Below are positions 7,989 to 17,860 of a stretch of 64,000 nt of DNA, one piece after another (position 1 is the stretch's first letter; every line of letters starts with the position of its first letter). Source of the stretch: Neorhizobium galegae (GTDB taxonomy: Bacteria > Pseudomonadota > Alphaproteobacteria > Rhizobiales > Rhizobiaceae). A model generated the notes under the pieces. It was given only the letters and a program-made list of their open reading frames with translations. It was not told the DNA's origin and did no database searches. Location of the stretch: positions 1,240,001 to 1,304,000 of the forward strand of contig NZ_JAGIPH010000001.1 of the NCBI RefSeq assembly GCF_017877135.1, in the 5' to 3' direction. Position numbers and translations under genes: made by a program.

Positions 7989-10427
7989 TCAGCCTGCGAC
8001 CGATGAAGAGGCAAGGTCGTAGATGCGAAATTGCGGAGCCTCCGACAGCGGTTCGCCGGCGGCGGGCAGATAGGTGATCCGCCGGCTTTCGCCTGCTGCC
8101 AGATCAAAGGCATTGTCGGAAAAGCGCCCGGGCGTATCGGTCTCGATCATCACAAAGAGCGCCAGACCGTCGGACTGCACCAGAATGTCGAACCCACCCG
8201 CAGGCGCCGGTGACACGGTGGTGGTGAGCCGCGCCGGTTGAAGATCCAGCCCCTTGTAGGTGCCGGGCACGAAATGTCCCTCGCCGCCCATGCCGTTCGA
8301 GGCCGAAAAGTGCCAGGCGAGCAGGCAATCGGGCGGGATGTCCGCCGCCGGAATAGTGATCGCCGTCACCGCCGCATCCGGCGCGACAAGCGAATCGATC
8401 GACAGCACGTCGCGCCGTTCACCCGACAGCGTCAGCAGCGACACGGCAAGGCTCACCGTCACGTCCGACAGCGTATCATTGACCAGCGACATCCGGATCT
8501 CGGACCCGTCTTCGGAGCGGATGGCGGCCACGGCAACCGGCTGAAAAAACCGCCGCGCGAGATAATGCAGCACTTTCCAGCTGCCGCCGTAATCGAGGCT
8601 CGACCAGGACGCCACCGGCCAGGTGTCGTTCAGCTGCCAATAGAGCGTGCCCATGCAATGGGGTTTGAGCGAACGCCAGTAATCGACCGCGGTGCGGATG
8701 GCGAGCGCCTGCTGCACCTGGGACAGATAGACGAAATTGGCAAAGCCTTCCGGAAAGCGGAAATACCGGAACATCGTTGCCGCGATCCGCTCATTGCCGC
8801 CGGCATTCTTCTGGTGCCATTCCATCACCGGCGAGGCGATGTTCATATCCCGGTCGCCGGCATAGGTCCTGATCACTGGCAGCGAGGTATAGGACTGGAA
8901 GCCGAATTCCGAGCAGAAGCGCGGCTTCACCGCACGGTAATCGGCAAACGGCTTGTTCTCGTGCCAGACCGACCAGTAATGCATGTCGCCGGAGCCATCG
9001 GCATGCCAGGCATCGCCATAGTCCATGTAGCCGGTGGAAGGGCTCGACGGCCACCAGATCGCCTCCGGCACGGCTTTGCCCAGCGCCTGCTCGATCGTCC
9101 GGTTCAGCCGGTCGTAAGAAACGAGATAGCGGTCGCGGTTCTCGACGGATTCCTTGAACCAGGTGAGCGCGCCGACCAGCTCATTGTCGCCGCACCAGAG
9201 CACGATGGACGGATGCGAGGAGAGCCGGCGCACCTGGTAATCCACCTCGGCTGTGACACTGTCGAGAAAATCCGGCGTCGAAGGATAGAGGTTGCAGGAA
9301 AACTGAAAATCCTGCCAGACCATCAGCCCCAGTTCGTCACAGAGGTCGTAGAACCAGTCGGCCTCGTAGAAACCGCCGCCCCAGACGCGGATCATGTTCA
9401 TGTTGGCGTCGACCGCCGATTGCAGAAGGTCGCGCGTCTTGTCGCGAGATGTCAACGAAAACAGCGCATCGGCGGGGATCCAGTTCGCGCCCCGGCAAAA
9501 GATCTCGCGGCCATTGATGGCGAAGGCAAACCGGCTGCCCGCCTCGTCCGGGTCGGTGATGAGTTTTACTGTGCGAAGACCGATCTGGCGGATGACGGTC
9601 TCATCGGGCAGGTCCACCGTCAGCCTGTAGAGCGCCTGCTCGCCGTTGCCGGATGGCCACCAGAGGCGCGGCTGATGAATGCGAAACACATAACTGACGT
9701 TTGTCTCGCCGGGCTTTACCCCGCAATCAAGCTTGACGCGCTCCTCGCCCAGTTCCAGCGCAAGCGCCACGTAGCCTTGTGCTTCGGCATGCAGCGTCAC
9801 CGTCACCGTCACGTCGACACCGGTCTCGTCATGCGCCTGATGGGTGACGACATGCTCGATGCGGGCCGTTTCCAGCTTCTTCAGGGCAATCGTGCCGTAG
9901 AGCCCGAGCGGTGCCAGCGCGATATTCCAGTCCCAGCCGAAATGGCATTGCGGCTTGCGCAGCATGTTTCCGTTGGGGATCGGCGAATTGGCGGTGGAAT
10001 AGGGAATGTAGAAGGGCTGGCGGGCCTGCCGCGCGGCCCCTTCGCGGATGCTGGAGGAAAAGACAATGCGGATGCGGTTGTCGCCCGCCTTCAGCGCCTG
10101 TGTCACATCCGGCCGGTAGCGGCGAAAGGCATTGTCGGCGGCAAGCACCACCTGCCCGTTGATCTCGATCGTCGCCACCGTATCGAGATCGGTCACGTCG
10201 AGATACCAGTCGCCACCACTATCCTCGAGCCAGAAATCCTGCTCGATCTGCCAGTCGGTCTCGGCCACCCAGCGAAGATCCAGTTCATTGCGCTCGACAT
10301 AGGGATCGGGGATCAGGCCGGCATTCTTCAGCGCGGTATGCACATCGCCGGGCACCGGCATCAGGGCTGCGGTTTCCTCGTCAAGCGAGGACAGGCGCCA
10401 GGTGCCGGCAAGATCGATCATGGTCAT
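7989..10427 (-). CDS. Glycoside hydrolase family 2 beta-mannosidase
   Basis: An 812-residue GH2 protein with no signal peptide. It shows the GH2 sugar-binding domain (about 50-180), an Ig-like sandwich, and the TIM barrel with WGGGFYE, WQDF, acid/base Glu416 in WCGDNE and nucleophile Glu507 in FCSEFG; these motifs match beta-mannosidases more than beta-galactosidases. It would remove terminal beta-mannose from imported manno-oligosaccharides. AAGGAAAATCGCC precedes the ATG at 10427; a second ATG follows two codons later. The RIME-like repeat separates it from the transporter genes. Confidence 0.9.
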   Translation of the reverse strand: MTMIDLAGTWRLSSLDEETAALMPVPGDVHTALKNAGLIPDPYVERNELDLRWVAETDWQIEQDFWLEDSGGDWYLDVTDLDTVATIEINGQVVLAADNAFRRYRPDVTQALKAGDNRIRIVFSSSIREGAARQARQPFYIPYSTANSPIPNGNMLRKPQCHFGWDWNIALAPLGLYGTIALKKLETARIEHVVTHQAHDETGVDVTVTVTLHAEAQGYVALALELGEERVKLDCGVKPGETNVSYVFRIHQPRLWWPSGNGEQALYRLTVDLPDETVIRQIGLRTVKLITDPDEAGSRFAFAINGREIFCRGANWIPADALFSLTSRDKTRDLLQSAVDANMNMIRVWGGGFYEADWFYDLCDELGLMVWQDFQFSCNLYPSTPDFLDSVTAEVDYQVRRLSSHPSIVLWCGDNELVGALTWFKESVENRDRYLVSYDRLNRTIEQALGKAVPEAIWWPSSPSTGYMDYGDAWHADGSGDMHYWSVWHENKPFADYRAVKPRFCSEFGFQSYTSLPVIRTYAGDRDMNIASPVMEWHQKNAGGNERIAATMFRYFRFPEGFANFVYLSQVQQALAIRTAVDYWRSLKPHCMGTLYWQLNDTWPVASWSSLDYGGSWKVLHYLARRFFQPVAVAAIRSEDGSEIRMSLVNDTLSDVTVSLAVSLLTLSGERRDVLSIDSLVAPDAAVTAITIPAADIPPDCLLAWHFSASNGMGGEGHFVPGTYKGLDLQPARLTTTVSPAPAGGFDILVQSDGLALFVMIETDTPGRFSDNAFDLAAGESRRITYLPAAGEPLSEAPQFRIYDLASSSVAG

Positions 10428-10479
10428 GGCGATTTTCCTTCGGCAGCGCTTTGGGGCGTGGCGGACGCGAGGAGAAAAA

Positions 10480-10644
10480 CCCCCTCTGGCCTGCCGGCCA
10501 TCTCCCCCACAAGGGGGGAGACAGATCCCCGAAAGCGCACCGTTTCCTTCGGCTCATGCCGGCAAAGGGTCATAGAAAGAACTGGGCGGCAGCCCCATCG
10601 GTTCTCCCCCCTTGTGGGGGAGATGGCCGGCAGGCCAGAGGGGG
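10480..10644. repeat. RIME-like intergenic palindromic element
   Basis: Two perfect 42-bp inverted arms, 10480-10521 and 10603-10644, are separated by 81 bp. Each arm holds smaller palindromes: GGCCTGCCGGCC, and TCTCCCCC/GGGGGGAGA around ACAA. This architecture and the GGCCGGCAGGCC core resemble the Rhizobium-specific intergenic mosaic elements (RIME). It fills most of the 241-bp gap between the ATPase stop (10669) and the beta-mannosidase start (10427). If transcribed with the operon it would form a very stable stem that could set the relative expression of transporter and hydrolase genes. Confidence 0.85.
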
Positions 10645-10668
10645 CCTTCTGTCTGCACGCCACAGCCA

Positions 10669-11757
<1,089 letters not shown>

Positions 11758-11762
11758 GAAGT

Positions 11763-12707
11763 TCAGCCCTTTACTGCGCCGGCGGCAATGCCGCGGACGA
11801 ACAATCTGCCGGAGACGAAATAGACGATCAGGGGCACGGCGCCGGTCAGAAGCGTGGCGGCCATGTTGACGTTGTATTCCTTCACCCCCTGCACGGAGTT
11901 GACGATATTGTTGAGCTGCACGGTCATCGGATAGCTGTCCGGCCGGGTGAACACGACGCCGAACAGGAAGTCGTTCCAGATGCCGGTTACCTGCAGGATC
12001 ATGGCGACGACGAAGATCGGCAGCGACATGGGCAGCATGATGCGCAGAAAGATCTGCCAGAAACCGGCGCCATCGATACGCGCCGCCTTGAACAGTTCCT
12101 CCGGCAGCGAGGTGAAATAGTTGCGGAAGAGCAGCGTCAGGATCGGCATGCCGAAAATCGTATGGACGATGATAAGGCCGGTCAGCGTGCCGTAGATGCC
12201 GAGTTCCCGGAGCAGGATGACGATCGGATAGATCATCACCTGATAGGGAATGAAGGCGCCGACGATGAGGATGGAAAAGAACACGTCCGAGCCCTTGAAG
12301 CGCCAGTTGGCGAGCGCATAGCCGCTGACGGAGGCAACCGCGATCGATACGACGACGGAGGGAACGAGGATGCGCACGGAATTCCAGAAGCCGCGCGACA
12401 GCCCGTCGCAGTTGAGACCGGTGCAGGCGCTCGCCCAGGCCTTCGCCCAGGGCTCGAAGGTAATTTCCATGGGCGGCGAGAAAATGTTGCCAAGCCGGAT
12501 TTCCGGCATGCCCTTCATCGAGGTGACGATCATCACATAGAGCGGCAGGAGGTAGTAAAGGGCGGCAACGATCAGCAGTCCGTAGAGGATGATATTGCGC
12601 TGCGACAGCACCTTGCGGGGCCTTGCGCCGCTCGGCCCGGAACCGAGCCGGCCGGACACGGCATCAAGGCCGGCCGCGGTGGTGTTGAGGGTGGAAATAT
12701 TAGCCAC
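11763..12707 (-). CDS. Sugar ABC transporter permease, MalG type
   Basis: A 314-residue inner-membrane permease with about six membrane helices. The binding-protein-dependent transport signature appears as EELFKAARIDGAGFWQIFLRIMLPMSLP, the EAA loop that contacts the ATPase (E-A-A-x3-G). It starts with GTG at 12707, overlapping the end of the preceding permease gene by eight bases; GGAGGAAAG lies five bases upstream, inside that gene. MalG-type subunits pair with the MalF-type partner encoded just before it. Confidence 0.93.
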   Translation of the reverse strand: MANISTLNTTAAGLDAVSGRLGSGPSGARPRKVLSQRNIILYGLLIVAALYYLLPLYVMIVTSMKGMPEIRLGNIFSPPMEITFEPWAKAWASACTGLNCDGLSRGFWNSVRILVPSVVVSIAVASVSGYALANWRFKGSDVFFSILIVGAFIPYQVMIYPIVILLRELGIYGTLTGLIIVHTIFGMPILTLLFRNYFTSLPEELFKAARIDGAGFWQIFLRIMLPMSLPIFVVAMILQVTGIWNDFLFGVVFTRPDSYPMTVQLNNIVNSVQGVKEYNVNMAATLLTGAVPLIVYFVSGRLFVRGIAAGAVKG

Positions 12708-13668
12708 GCTTCTTTCCTCCGAATTCCAGATAGGCCCAGGGGACGACGATGATGGCGACGGTCAGGAGCATCATGGTGGAGGCGGCAAAGCCCTGGCCGA
12801 GATTCTGCGCCTGGAACATGTAGTCGTAGACGTATTTGGCCGGCACTTCCGATGCGATGCCCGGCCCGCCGCTCGTCTGCGCCACGACGAGATCGTAGAC
12901 CTTGACGATGCCGCTTGCGATGATGACGAGCGTGGTGATGAAGACCGGCCGCATCATCGGAATGACGATGAAGAGATAGGTGCGCCACATCGGGATACCG
13001 TCGACGCGCGAGGCCTTCCAGATGTCTTCGTCGATGCCGCGAAGCCCCGCCAGCATCAGGCACATCACGAGCCCCGTTCCCTGCCAGAGGCCGGCAATCA
13101 GGACGCCGTAGATGACGATGCTGGAATCATAGAGCGGATCGAAGGTGAAGGTGGACCAGCCGAGGCTGCGCACAATCGACTGCACGCCATATTCCGGGTT
13201 GAGGATCCACTGCCAGACGAGGCCGGTGACGATGAAGGAGAGCGCAAAGGGATAAAGAAAGATCGTGCGGAAGGTATTTTCGAAGCGGATCTTCTGGTCC
13301 ATGAGGGCGGCCAGCAGAAAGCCGATGGCGAGGCTGAAGATCAGCGACAGCACGCCGTAGATGGCGAGATTCTGGATCGAGATCACCCAGCGCGGCGCAT
13401 CCCACAGGCGGTAATACTGGTCGAGCCCGACAAAACTGGAGCGCGGCAGAAGCTTGGAATTGGTAAACGAATAGACCACCGTCCACAGCGTGCCGCCGAG
13501 GAACACGCAGACCGCGACGAGGATCATCGGGATCGAGGCGATCTTGGAATTCAGGTTTCGAAAGAGCTGGTTCGGCCGGCGGGTTGCGGCACGGCTTCCG
13601 GAGCTGGAACTTGAACCGGAGCCGGCACCGATGCCGGGCTGGGCGCTGGCGGTCGCGCGGGTGCTCAT
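12700..13668 (-). CDS. Sugar ABC transporter permease, MalF type
   Basis: A 322-residue permease with about six to seven membrane helices and the EAA-like loop DEDIWKASRVDGIPMWRTYLFIVIPMM. The frame is open to an ATG at 13803, but the ATG at 13668 has GAGGAGG eight bases upstream and is clearly the better start. The N-terminus is a Ser/Gly/Ala-rich cytoplasmic tail of about 35 residues, which is longer and lower in complexity than usual. Confidence 0.93.
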   Translation of the reverse strand: MSTRATASAQPGIGAGSGSSSSSGSRAATRRPNQLFRNLNSKIASIPMILVAVCVFLGGTLWTVVYSFTNSKLLPRSSFVGLDQYYRLWDAPRWVISIQNLAIYGVLSLIFSLAIGFLLAALMDQKIRFENTFRTIFLYPFALSFIVTGLVWQWILNPEYGVQSIVRSLGWSTFTFDPLYDSSIVIYGVLIAGLWQGTGLVMCLMLAGLRGIDEDIWKASRVDGIPMWRTYLFIVIPMMRPVFITTLVIIASGIVKVYDLVVAQTSGGPGIASEVPAKYVYDYMFQAQNLGQGFAASTMMLLTVAIIVVPWAYLEFGGKKRG

Positions 13669-13793
13669 GCGGGCATCCTCCTCAATGGCTGCCTCGGGCG
13701 GCAAACCCTTACCTATGTCAGGCAAGGCTTTGCCGTCAGGCGGTCGCGCAAGCGGCCGCCGGTCAAGGCTGTCTGACGTCTTCGGGATAAGCC

Positions 13794-13859
13794 TTCCGGG
13801 CAACGGATTGGCCCGCGCCCGGAAGAAGTCGTGCCGGCCTCACGCAAAGAACCGGCACG
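13794..13859 (-). promoter_or_regulatory. Two hairpins between binding-protein and permease genes
   Basis: On the minus strand, just after the binding-protein stop, come stem CGTGCCGG/CCGGCACG (13852-13859 with 13830-13837) and then TTCCGGGC/GCCCGGAA (13817-13824 with 13794-13801). Only short T-containing runs follow, so this looks like an attenuating or RNA-stabilising structure, not a full terminator. Such structures commonly give high binding-protein and lower permease expression. Confidence 0.5.
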
Positions 13860-13866
13860 ATGCTGA

Positions 13867-15102
13867 TCAGTCGGCCGCGGCAATGATCTCGGCAAACCGC
13901 TTCTGGGCGGCATCCGGGGTCATGGCGGGCTTGGCGAAGAATTCCGAGAACAGATCCTCCAGCTGCTTCTGGCTGTCGGCCGACATCAGCTGGTTGGTGG
14001 AGCGCACCACATTGCCCTTGGCCAGGATTTCCAGACCCTTCTTCATGCAGTCATTGGCGGCGGCAAGATCGATATCGCCGCGGATTGGCAGCGAGCCCTT
14101 CTTCAGGTTGAACGCCACCTGCACGCCGGGGCTGACGATGGTAGACGCCAGCACTTCCTGTGCCTTGGACTTTTCCGCATCCTTCAGAAGCGGGAAGTAG
14201 AAGGCATCGCCATCGGTGGAAATGACTTCGTTGACACCGAGGCCCGGCAGGCAGGTGTAATCGACGCCGGCCTTCTGGTTGGCGAGCGCAAATTCGCCCT
14301 GCGCCCAGTCACCCATGATCTGGCCGCCGGCCTTGCCGGTGATGACCATGTTGGTGGCCTGGTTCCAGTCCTGGACATTGCTGCCCTTGGACATGCGGCG
14401 CGCATCGTCGGCTGCCTTGAAGACCTTGGCGATCTCAGGACCGGCCGCCACCTTGGCGTCCTTGTCGGCAAACACCTTCTGGAACACGTCCTTGCCGCTG
14501 ATGGCAATCATCAGAACGTTGAAGGCGCCCGTCGATTGCCAGGGCTGTCCGCCGATGGCAAGCGGAATGATGCCGGCCTTTTCGAGCGCCGGCGCGGCTG
14601 CGACGAATTCGTTCCAGTTCTTCGGCACGGCGACGCCGGCCGTCTTGAAGGCGGCGTTGGACAGCCACAGCCACTGCCAGGAATGGATGTTGACCGGGGC
14701 GCAATAGATCTTGCCGTTGATCGTGCAGCTGTCGAGCAGGCTTGCAGGCTTGATGATGTCCTTCCACTTTTCCTTTTCGGCAACCGCCGTCAGATCGCGC
14801 ATCAGGCCGGATTGCGCCAGTTCCTCGGCCTGGCGGCCGTGGTTGAACTGAGTGGCGCCCATCGGGTCGCCGCCGGTAATGCGGGAGATCATGATCGGGC
14901 GGGCGGTGCCGCCGGATCCGGCGATCGCGCCGTCGATCCATTTGTTGCCGGTGGCGTCAAAGGCCTTGGCCAGCTCCTTGACGGCTGCGGCCTCCCCTCC
15001 GGAGGTCCACCAATGAGTCACTTCCAGGTCCGCCGCCCCTGCATAGGTTGCGGGTAACATCGCGCTTGCCACGAGAATGGCCTTCAATGCACGCATATTC
15101 AT
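13867..15102 (-). CDS. Sugar ABC transporter substrate-binding protein
   Basis: A 411-residue periplasmic binding protein of the CUT1 type (extracellular solute-binding family 1). Residues 1-23 are a Sec signal peptide ending in AGAADLEV, with cleavage likely after AGA. The mature start EVTHWWTSGGEAAAVKELAKAF is characteristic of glucose/mannose and oligosaccharide binders. Aromatic residues (WWTSGG, SWQWLWL, GGQPWQS, MGDWAQGEF) are well placed to stack on sugars. It is the first gene of the operon; GGGAGGAGACTC precedes the ATG at 15102. Confidence 0.94.
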   Translation of the reverse strand: MNMRALKAILVASAMLPATYAGAADLEVTHWWTSGGEAAAVKELAKAFDATGNKWIDGAIAGSGGTARPIMISRITGGDPMGATQFNHGRQAEELAQSGLMRDLTAVAEKEKWKDIIKPASLLDSCTINGKIYCAPVNIHSWQWLWLSNAAFKTAGVAVPKNWNEFVAAAPALEKAGIIPLAIGGQPWQSTGAFNVLMIAISGKDVFQKVFADKDAKVAAGPEIAKVFKAADDARRMSKGSNVQDWNQATNMVITGKAGGQIMGDWAQGEFALANQKAGVDYTCLPGLGVNEVISTDGDAFYFPLLKDAEKSKAQEVLASTIVSPGVQVAFNLKKGSLPIRGDIDLAAANDCMKKGLEILAKGNVVRSTNQLMSADSQKQLEDLFSEFFAKPAMTPDAAQKRFAEIIAAAD

Positions 15103-15116
15103 GAGTCTCCTCCCTC

Positions 15117-15132
15117 ACTGAAACGTTGCCGT
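15117..15132. promoter_or_regulatory. Candidate secondary LacI-type operator before the binding-protein gene
   Basis: ACTGAAACGTTGCCGT matches the perfect palindrome at 15405-15420 at 13 of 16 positions and keeps the central AACGTT. It lies 15 bp before the binding-protein start, so bound repressor could block transcription of the transporter operon. The assignment is by similarity to the neighbouring palindrome only. Confidence 0.5.
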
Positions 15133-15404
15133 AAAAAAACCTATGCCAAAGTCAGATCGCATGCAACCGGCCTGAGACGGATTTTTTACCAAGCAGCGCT
15201 CCATCAACCTGAACGGGCGAAGATAGCCGTTACGATCGGAACCCATTGTTTGCCTAAACTTTTGATTTTAATTTATAATTTTACGCTTTAAACCGGCTGA
15301 AAGAATTCACACCTTCGCAGGTGCAAAATTTATTCCGCGCATGCGTTGTACAACCATCGGGGCATGAATTGCGGAGCAAGGCACATTTAGCCCTCGACAT
15401 TTCG

Positions 15405-15420
15405 ACTGTAACGTTACAGT
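15405..15420. promoter_or_regulatory. Perfect palindromic operator of LacI type
   Basis: ACTGTAACGTTACAGT is a 16-bp perfect palindrome with a central CG, the hallmark of LacI/PurR-family operators. It lies 96 bp before the adjacent LacI-type gene and about 300 bp from the divergent transporter operon. The adjacent regulator is the obvious ligand; this is an inference from position and symmetry. Confidence 0.7.
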
Positions 15421-15515
15421 TTGTCGATCCGGAAAAATCCGGAAGGCGAGGAGGCATTCGTATTCAGGGACGAAGAAGGCGGCTATAGTGCCGCGCCTGA
15501 ACCGGATGGATGTGC

Positions 15516-16562
15516 ATGGACGACAGCAGCATTTTAAAGATCCCCGAGCGCACCGGCAGCGCGCGCCCGACCTTGAAGACGATCGCCTATATGACCGGGC
15601 TTGGCATCACCACCGTCTCGCGGGCGTTGAAGGATGCACCCGATATCGGTGCCGACACGAAAGAGCGTGTGCGTCTGGTGGCAGCCCAGCTCGGCTACCA
15701 GCCGAACCGCGCCGGCGTGCGCCTGAGGACCGGCAAGACCAATGTCATCGCGCTTGTTCTGAGCATCGAAGAAGAGCTGATGGGTTTTACCAGCCAGATG
15801 ATGTTCGGGATTTCAGAGGTTCTGGCCGGCACGCAATATCATCTCGTGCTGACGCCGCATGCCCATCAGAAGGATCCGATGGCGCCGGTGCGTTACATCT
15901 TGGACACCGGCTCGGCCGATGGCGTGATCATCTCGCGCACTTTACCCGACGATCCGCGCGTTGCCCTGATGACGGAGCGCAATTTCCCCTTCGCCACCCA
16001 TGGCCGCACCGATATGGGCGTCTGCCATCCGTTTCATGATTTTGACAATGAAAGCTTTGCCTATCAGGCGGTGGAAAAGCTGGCATCGCGGGGAAGACGC
16101 CGCATCGCGCTTCTCGCCCCGCCGGCCAAGCTGTCCTATTACCTGCACACCCGCATCGGCTTCGAGCGCGGCCTGAAGGCCTTCGGCGCCACGGAAGTTG
16201 CGATGGGCCGCCTCACCAGCGAGGCGTCTCTGGATACGATCCGCACCCATATGCAGGGGCTGATGTCCTCTTCGGAGCCGCCGGATGGCATCATCTCGAT
16301 CAGCGGCAGTTCGGCAATTGCGCTGGTGGCCGGGCTTGAGGCGGCCGGCGCCCGCCTCGGCGACGGCATCGACATGGTGTCGAAGCAATCGGCGGAGTTC
16401 CTCAACTGGATCCGCCCGGAGGTTCACGCCATCAACGAGGACGTGCGCCAGGCCGGCCGGGAACTGGCCAAGGCCGTCATCGCCCGCATCGATGGCGTGG
16501 CACCGGAGCTCCTGCAAAGCGTCAGCAAACCGGTCTGGTCGGACATGACGCCGAAGGACTAG
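15516..16562 (+). CDS. LacI family transcriptional repressor of the sugar operon
   Basis: A 348-residue regulator. The helix-turn-helix starts unusually late, at about residue 20 ([24 protein letters not shown]), followed by the hinge region ([22 protein letters not shown]) and a type 1 periplasmic-binding-protein domain. I use the ATG at 15516; a GTG two codons upstream is possible. It is divergent from the transporter operon and the palindrome lies just upstream, so it probably represses both itself and the operon until a sugar binds. The inducer is unknown. Confidence 0.9.
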   Translation: MDDSSILKIPERTGSARPTLKTIAYMTGLGITTVSRALKDAPDIGADTKERVRLVAAQLGYQPNRAGVRLRTGKTNVIALVLSIEEELMGFTSQMMFGISEVLAGTQYHLVLTPHAHQKDPMAPVRYILDTGSADGVIISRTLPDDPRVALMTERNFPFATHGRTDMGVCHPFHDFDNESFAYQAVEKLASRGRRRIALLAPPAKLSYYLHTRIGFERGLKAFGATEVAMGRLTSEASLDTIRTHMQGLMSSSEPPDGIISISGSSAIALVAGLEAAGARLGDGIDMVSKQSAEFLNWIRPEVHAINEDVRQAGRELAKAVIARIDGVAPELLQSVSKPVWSDMTPKD

Positions 16563-16606
16563 CGGCCGATTGAGGCTGCCTTGTCCTTGGATAGACCGGC
16601 CGCAGA

Positions 16607-16774
16607 TCAGGCGATGGTGTCGAAGGCCTTGGGATCGATACCGAGCGTCACGAGGTCGCGCTTCAAGGGCTTGCGGCCACCTTCAACGGCAGCAGACGCA
16701 GCAGCAGCGGCACCGAAAACAGCGATGGCACGACCAATGAAGCCACCGCGCATCCTGCTCAAATTCGTAGACAT
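16607..16774 (-). CDS. Small hypothetical protein, DUF1127-like
   Basis: A 55-residue protein with a hydrophobic Ala-rich N-terminal half (GFIGRAIAVFGAAAAASAAVEGG) and a basic/acidic tail with RDLVTLGIDPKAFDTI. The tail resembles the LxxLGIDRxxI pattern of small DUF1127-type proteins common in rhizobia. AAAGGAG lies six bases before the ATG at 16774, which supports this start over longer ones. No function can be given. It ends 45 bp after the LacI gene, convergently. Confidence 0.6.
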   Translation of the reverse strand: MSTNLSRMRGGFIGRAIAVFGAAAAASAAVEGGRKPLKRDLVTLGIDPKAFDTIA

Positions 16775-16940
16775 GTTCATCTCCTTTGTGATGCTTGAGA
16801 TATGGGAGCGCAGGGCATCGATCGCAACGCACAAGAGAGGATGGGAGCCATGCAGCGCCCGCATGTCGCAGGCCGCAAGGCTTTACCATTTGGCAATTTT
16901 ATAGACAGTGGCGGGCCGACTGACCCGAAGGGAGACACGC

Positions 16941-17291
16941 ATGATCACGCTTTACGGCATCAAGGCCTGCGACACGATGAAGAAGGCCCGCAGCTTTCTG
17001 GACGCGCAGGGCGTTGCCTATCGCTTCCACGACTACAAGACCGATGGCATCGATCGCGCCCATCTGGAGGAATGGACGGACAAGCTCGGCGTCGACACGA
17101 TCCTCAACCGGGCCGGCACGACGTTTCGCAAGCTCGACGAGGCCGACAAGGCCGTACTCACCCGCGAAAAGGCCATCGAGCTGATGCTGGCGCAGCCCTC
17201 GATGATCAAGCGGCCGGTGCTGGAGACCGAAGGCGGCTTGACGGTCGGCTTCAAGCCTGAAACCTATGAGGCCCTGTTCTCCAAATCCTGA
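16941..17291 (+). CDS. ArsC/Spx-family reductase, YffB-like
   Basis: A 116-residue thioredoxin-fold protein of the ArsC family. The N-terminal motif ITLYGIKACDTMKKA has a single active-site Cys where classical arsenate reductases have CxxS, and the family Pro lies in IKRPVLE. Proteins of this type (YffB) are glutathione-dependent thiol reductases of uncertain substrate. AAGGGAG precedes the ATG at 16941. It sits between two small unrelated genes and is followed 30 bp later by the ybaK-like gene. Confidence 0.85.
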   Translation: MITLYGIKACDTMKKARSFLDAQGVAYRFHDYKTDGIDRAHLEEWTDKLGVDTILNRAGTTFRKLDEADKAVLTREKAIELMLAQPSMIKRPVLETEGGLTVGFKPETYEALFSKS

Positions 17292-17321
17292 TCCCGCCTT
17301 CTGAAAACCAGCGTTTCCACC

Positions 17322-17801
17322 ATGTCGAAAACCACCCGCGCCACGCAGGCGCTTGCCAAAGCCGGCGTTGCCTTTACCATCCACACCTATGATTACGATC
17401 CGAATGCCGAACGCATCGGCCTTCAGGCGGCTGAGGCGATCGGCGAGGAACCGCACCGCGTCTTGAAAACGCTGATGGCGGAAGTGGATGGGAAGCCGGT
17501 CTGCGTCGTCGTGCCCTCGGATCGCGAGGTGTCGATGAAGAAGCTCGCCGCAGCCTTTGGCGGCAAGTCGGCGGCGATGATGAAGCCGGCCAATGCCGAA
17601 AAGGCAACCGGTTATGTCGTCGGCGGCATCAGCCCGTTTGGCCAGAAGAAGACGGTGCCGACCGCCATCGAGGCGGCCGCCATGGATGAGCCGCTCGTCT
17701 ACATGAACGGCGGCCAGCGCGGACTTCAGGTGCGCCTTTCGCCATCGGATGCGAAAACGGTGCTGGCGGCGATCGTCGCCAGCGTCGTTGCAGAGGCCTA
17801 G
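17322..17801 (+). CDS. ybaK: Cys-tRNA(Pro)/Cys-tRNA(Cys) deacylase, YbaK/EbsC type
   Basis: A 159-residue YbaK-type editing protein. It has the N-terminal TRATQALAKAGVAFTIHTYDYD, the conserved VLKTLM with catalytic Lys, VVPSDREVSMKKLA, and GYVVGGISPFGQKK, the signature GGxSPxG loop that contacts the aminoacyl end. It clears cysteine mischarged on tRNA(Pro). Length is normal. No strong SD sequence is visible before the ATG at 17322. Confidence 0.92.
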   Translation: MSKTTRATQALAKAGVAFTIHTYDYDPNAERIGLQAAEAIGEEPHRVLKTLMAEVDGKPVCVVVPSDREVSMKKLAAAFGGKSAAMMKPANAEKATGYVVGGISPFGQKKTVPTAIEAAAMDEPLVYMNGGQRGLQVRLSPSDAKTVLAAIVASVVAEA

Positions 17802-17860
17802 CCCACGACCTATCTCCCCGTCACACCCGTTCTGAAACTTTGCAAGGAAGCAGGCCGCCC

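Larger units (their letters stand above)
15103..15515. promoter_or_regulatory. Divergent promoter region between the sugar operon and its LacI gene
   Basis: This 413-bp gap carries no gene. It holds an AT-rich middle (about 15250-15300), the two operator-like sites listed separately and the divergent starts of the binding protein (15102) and regulator (15516). I could not assign -35/-10 boxes with confidence. Confidence 0.6.
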
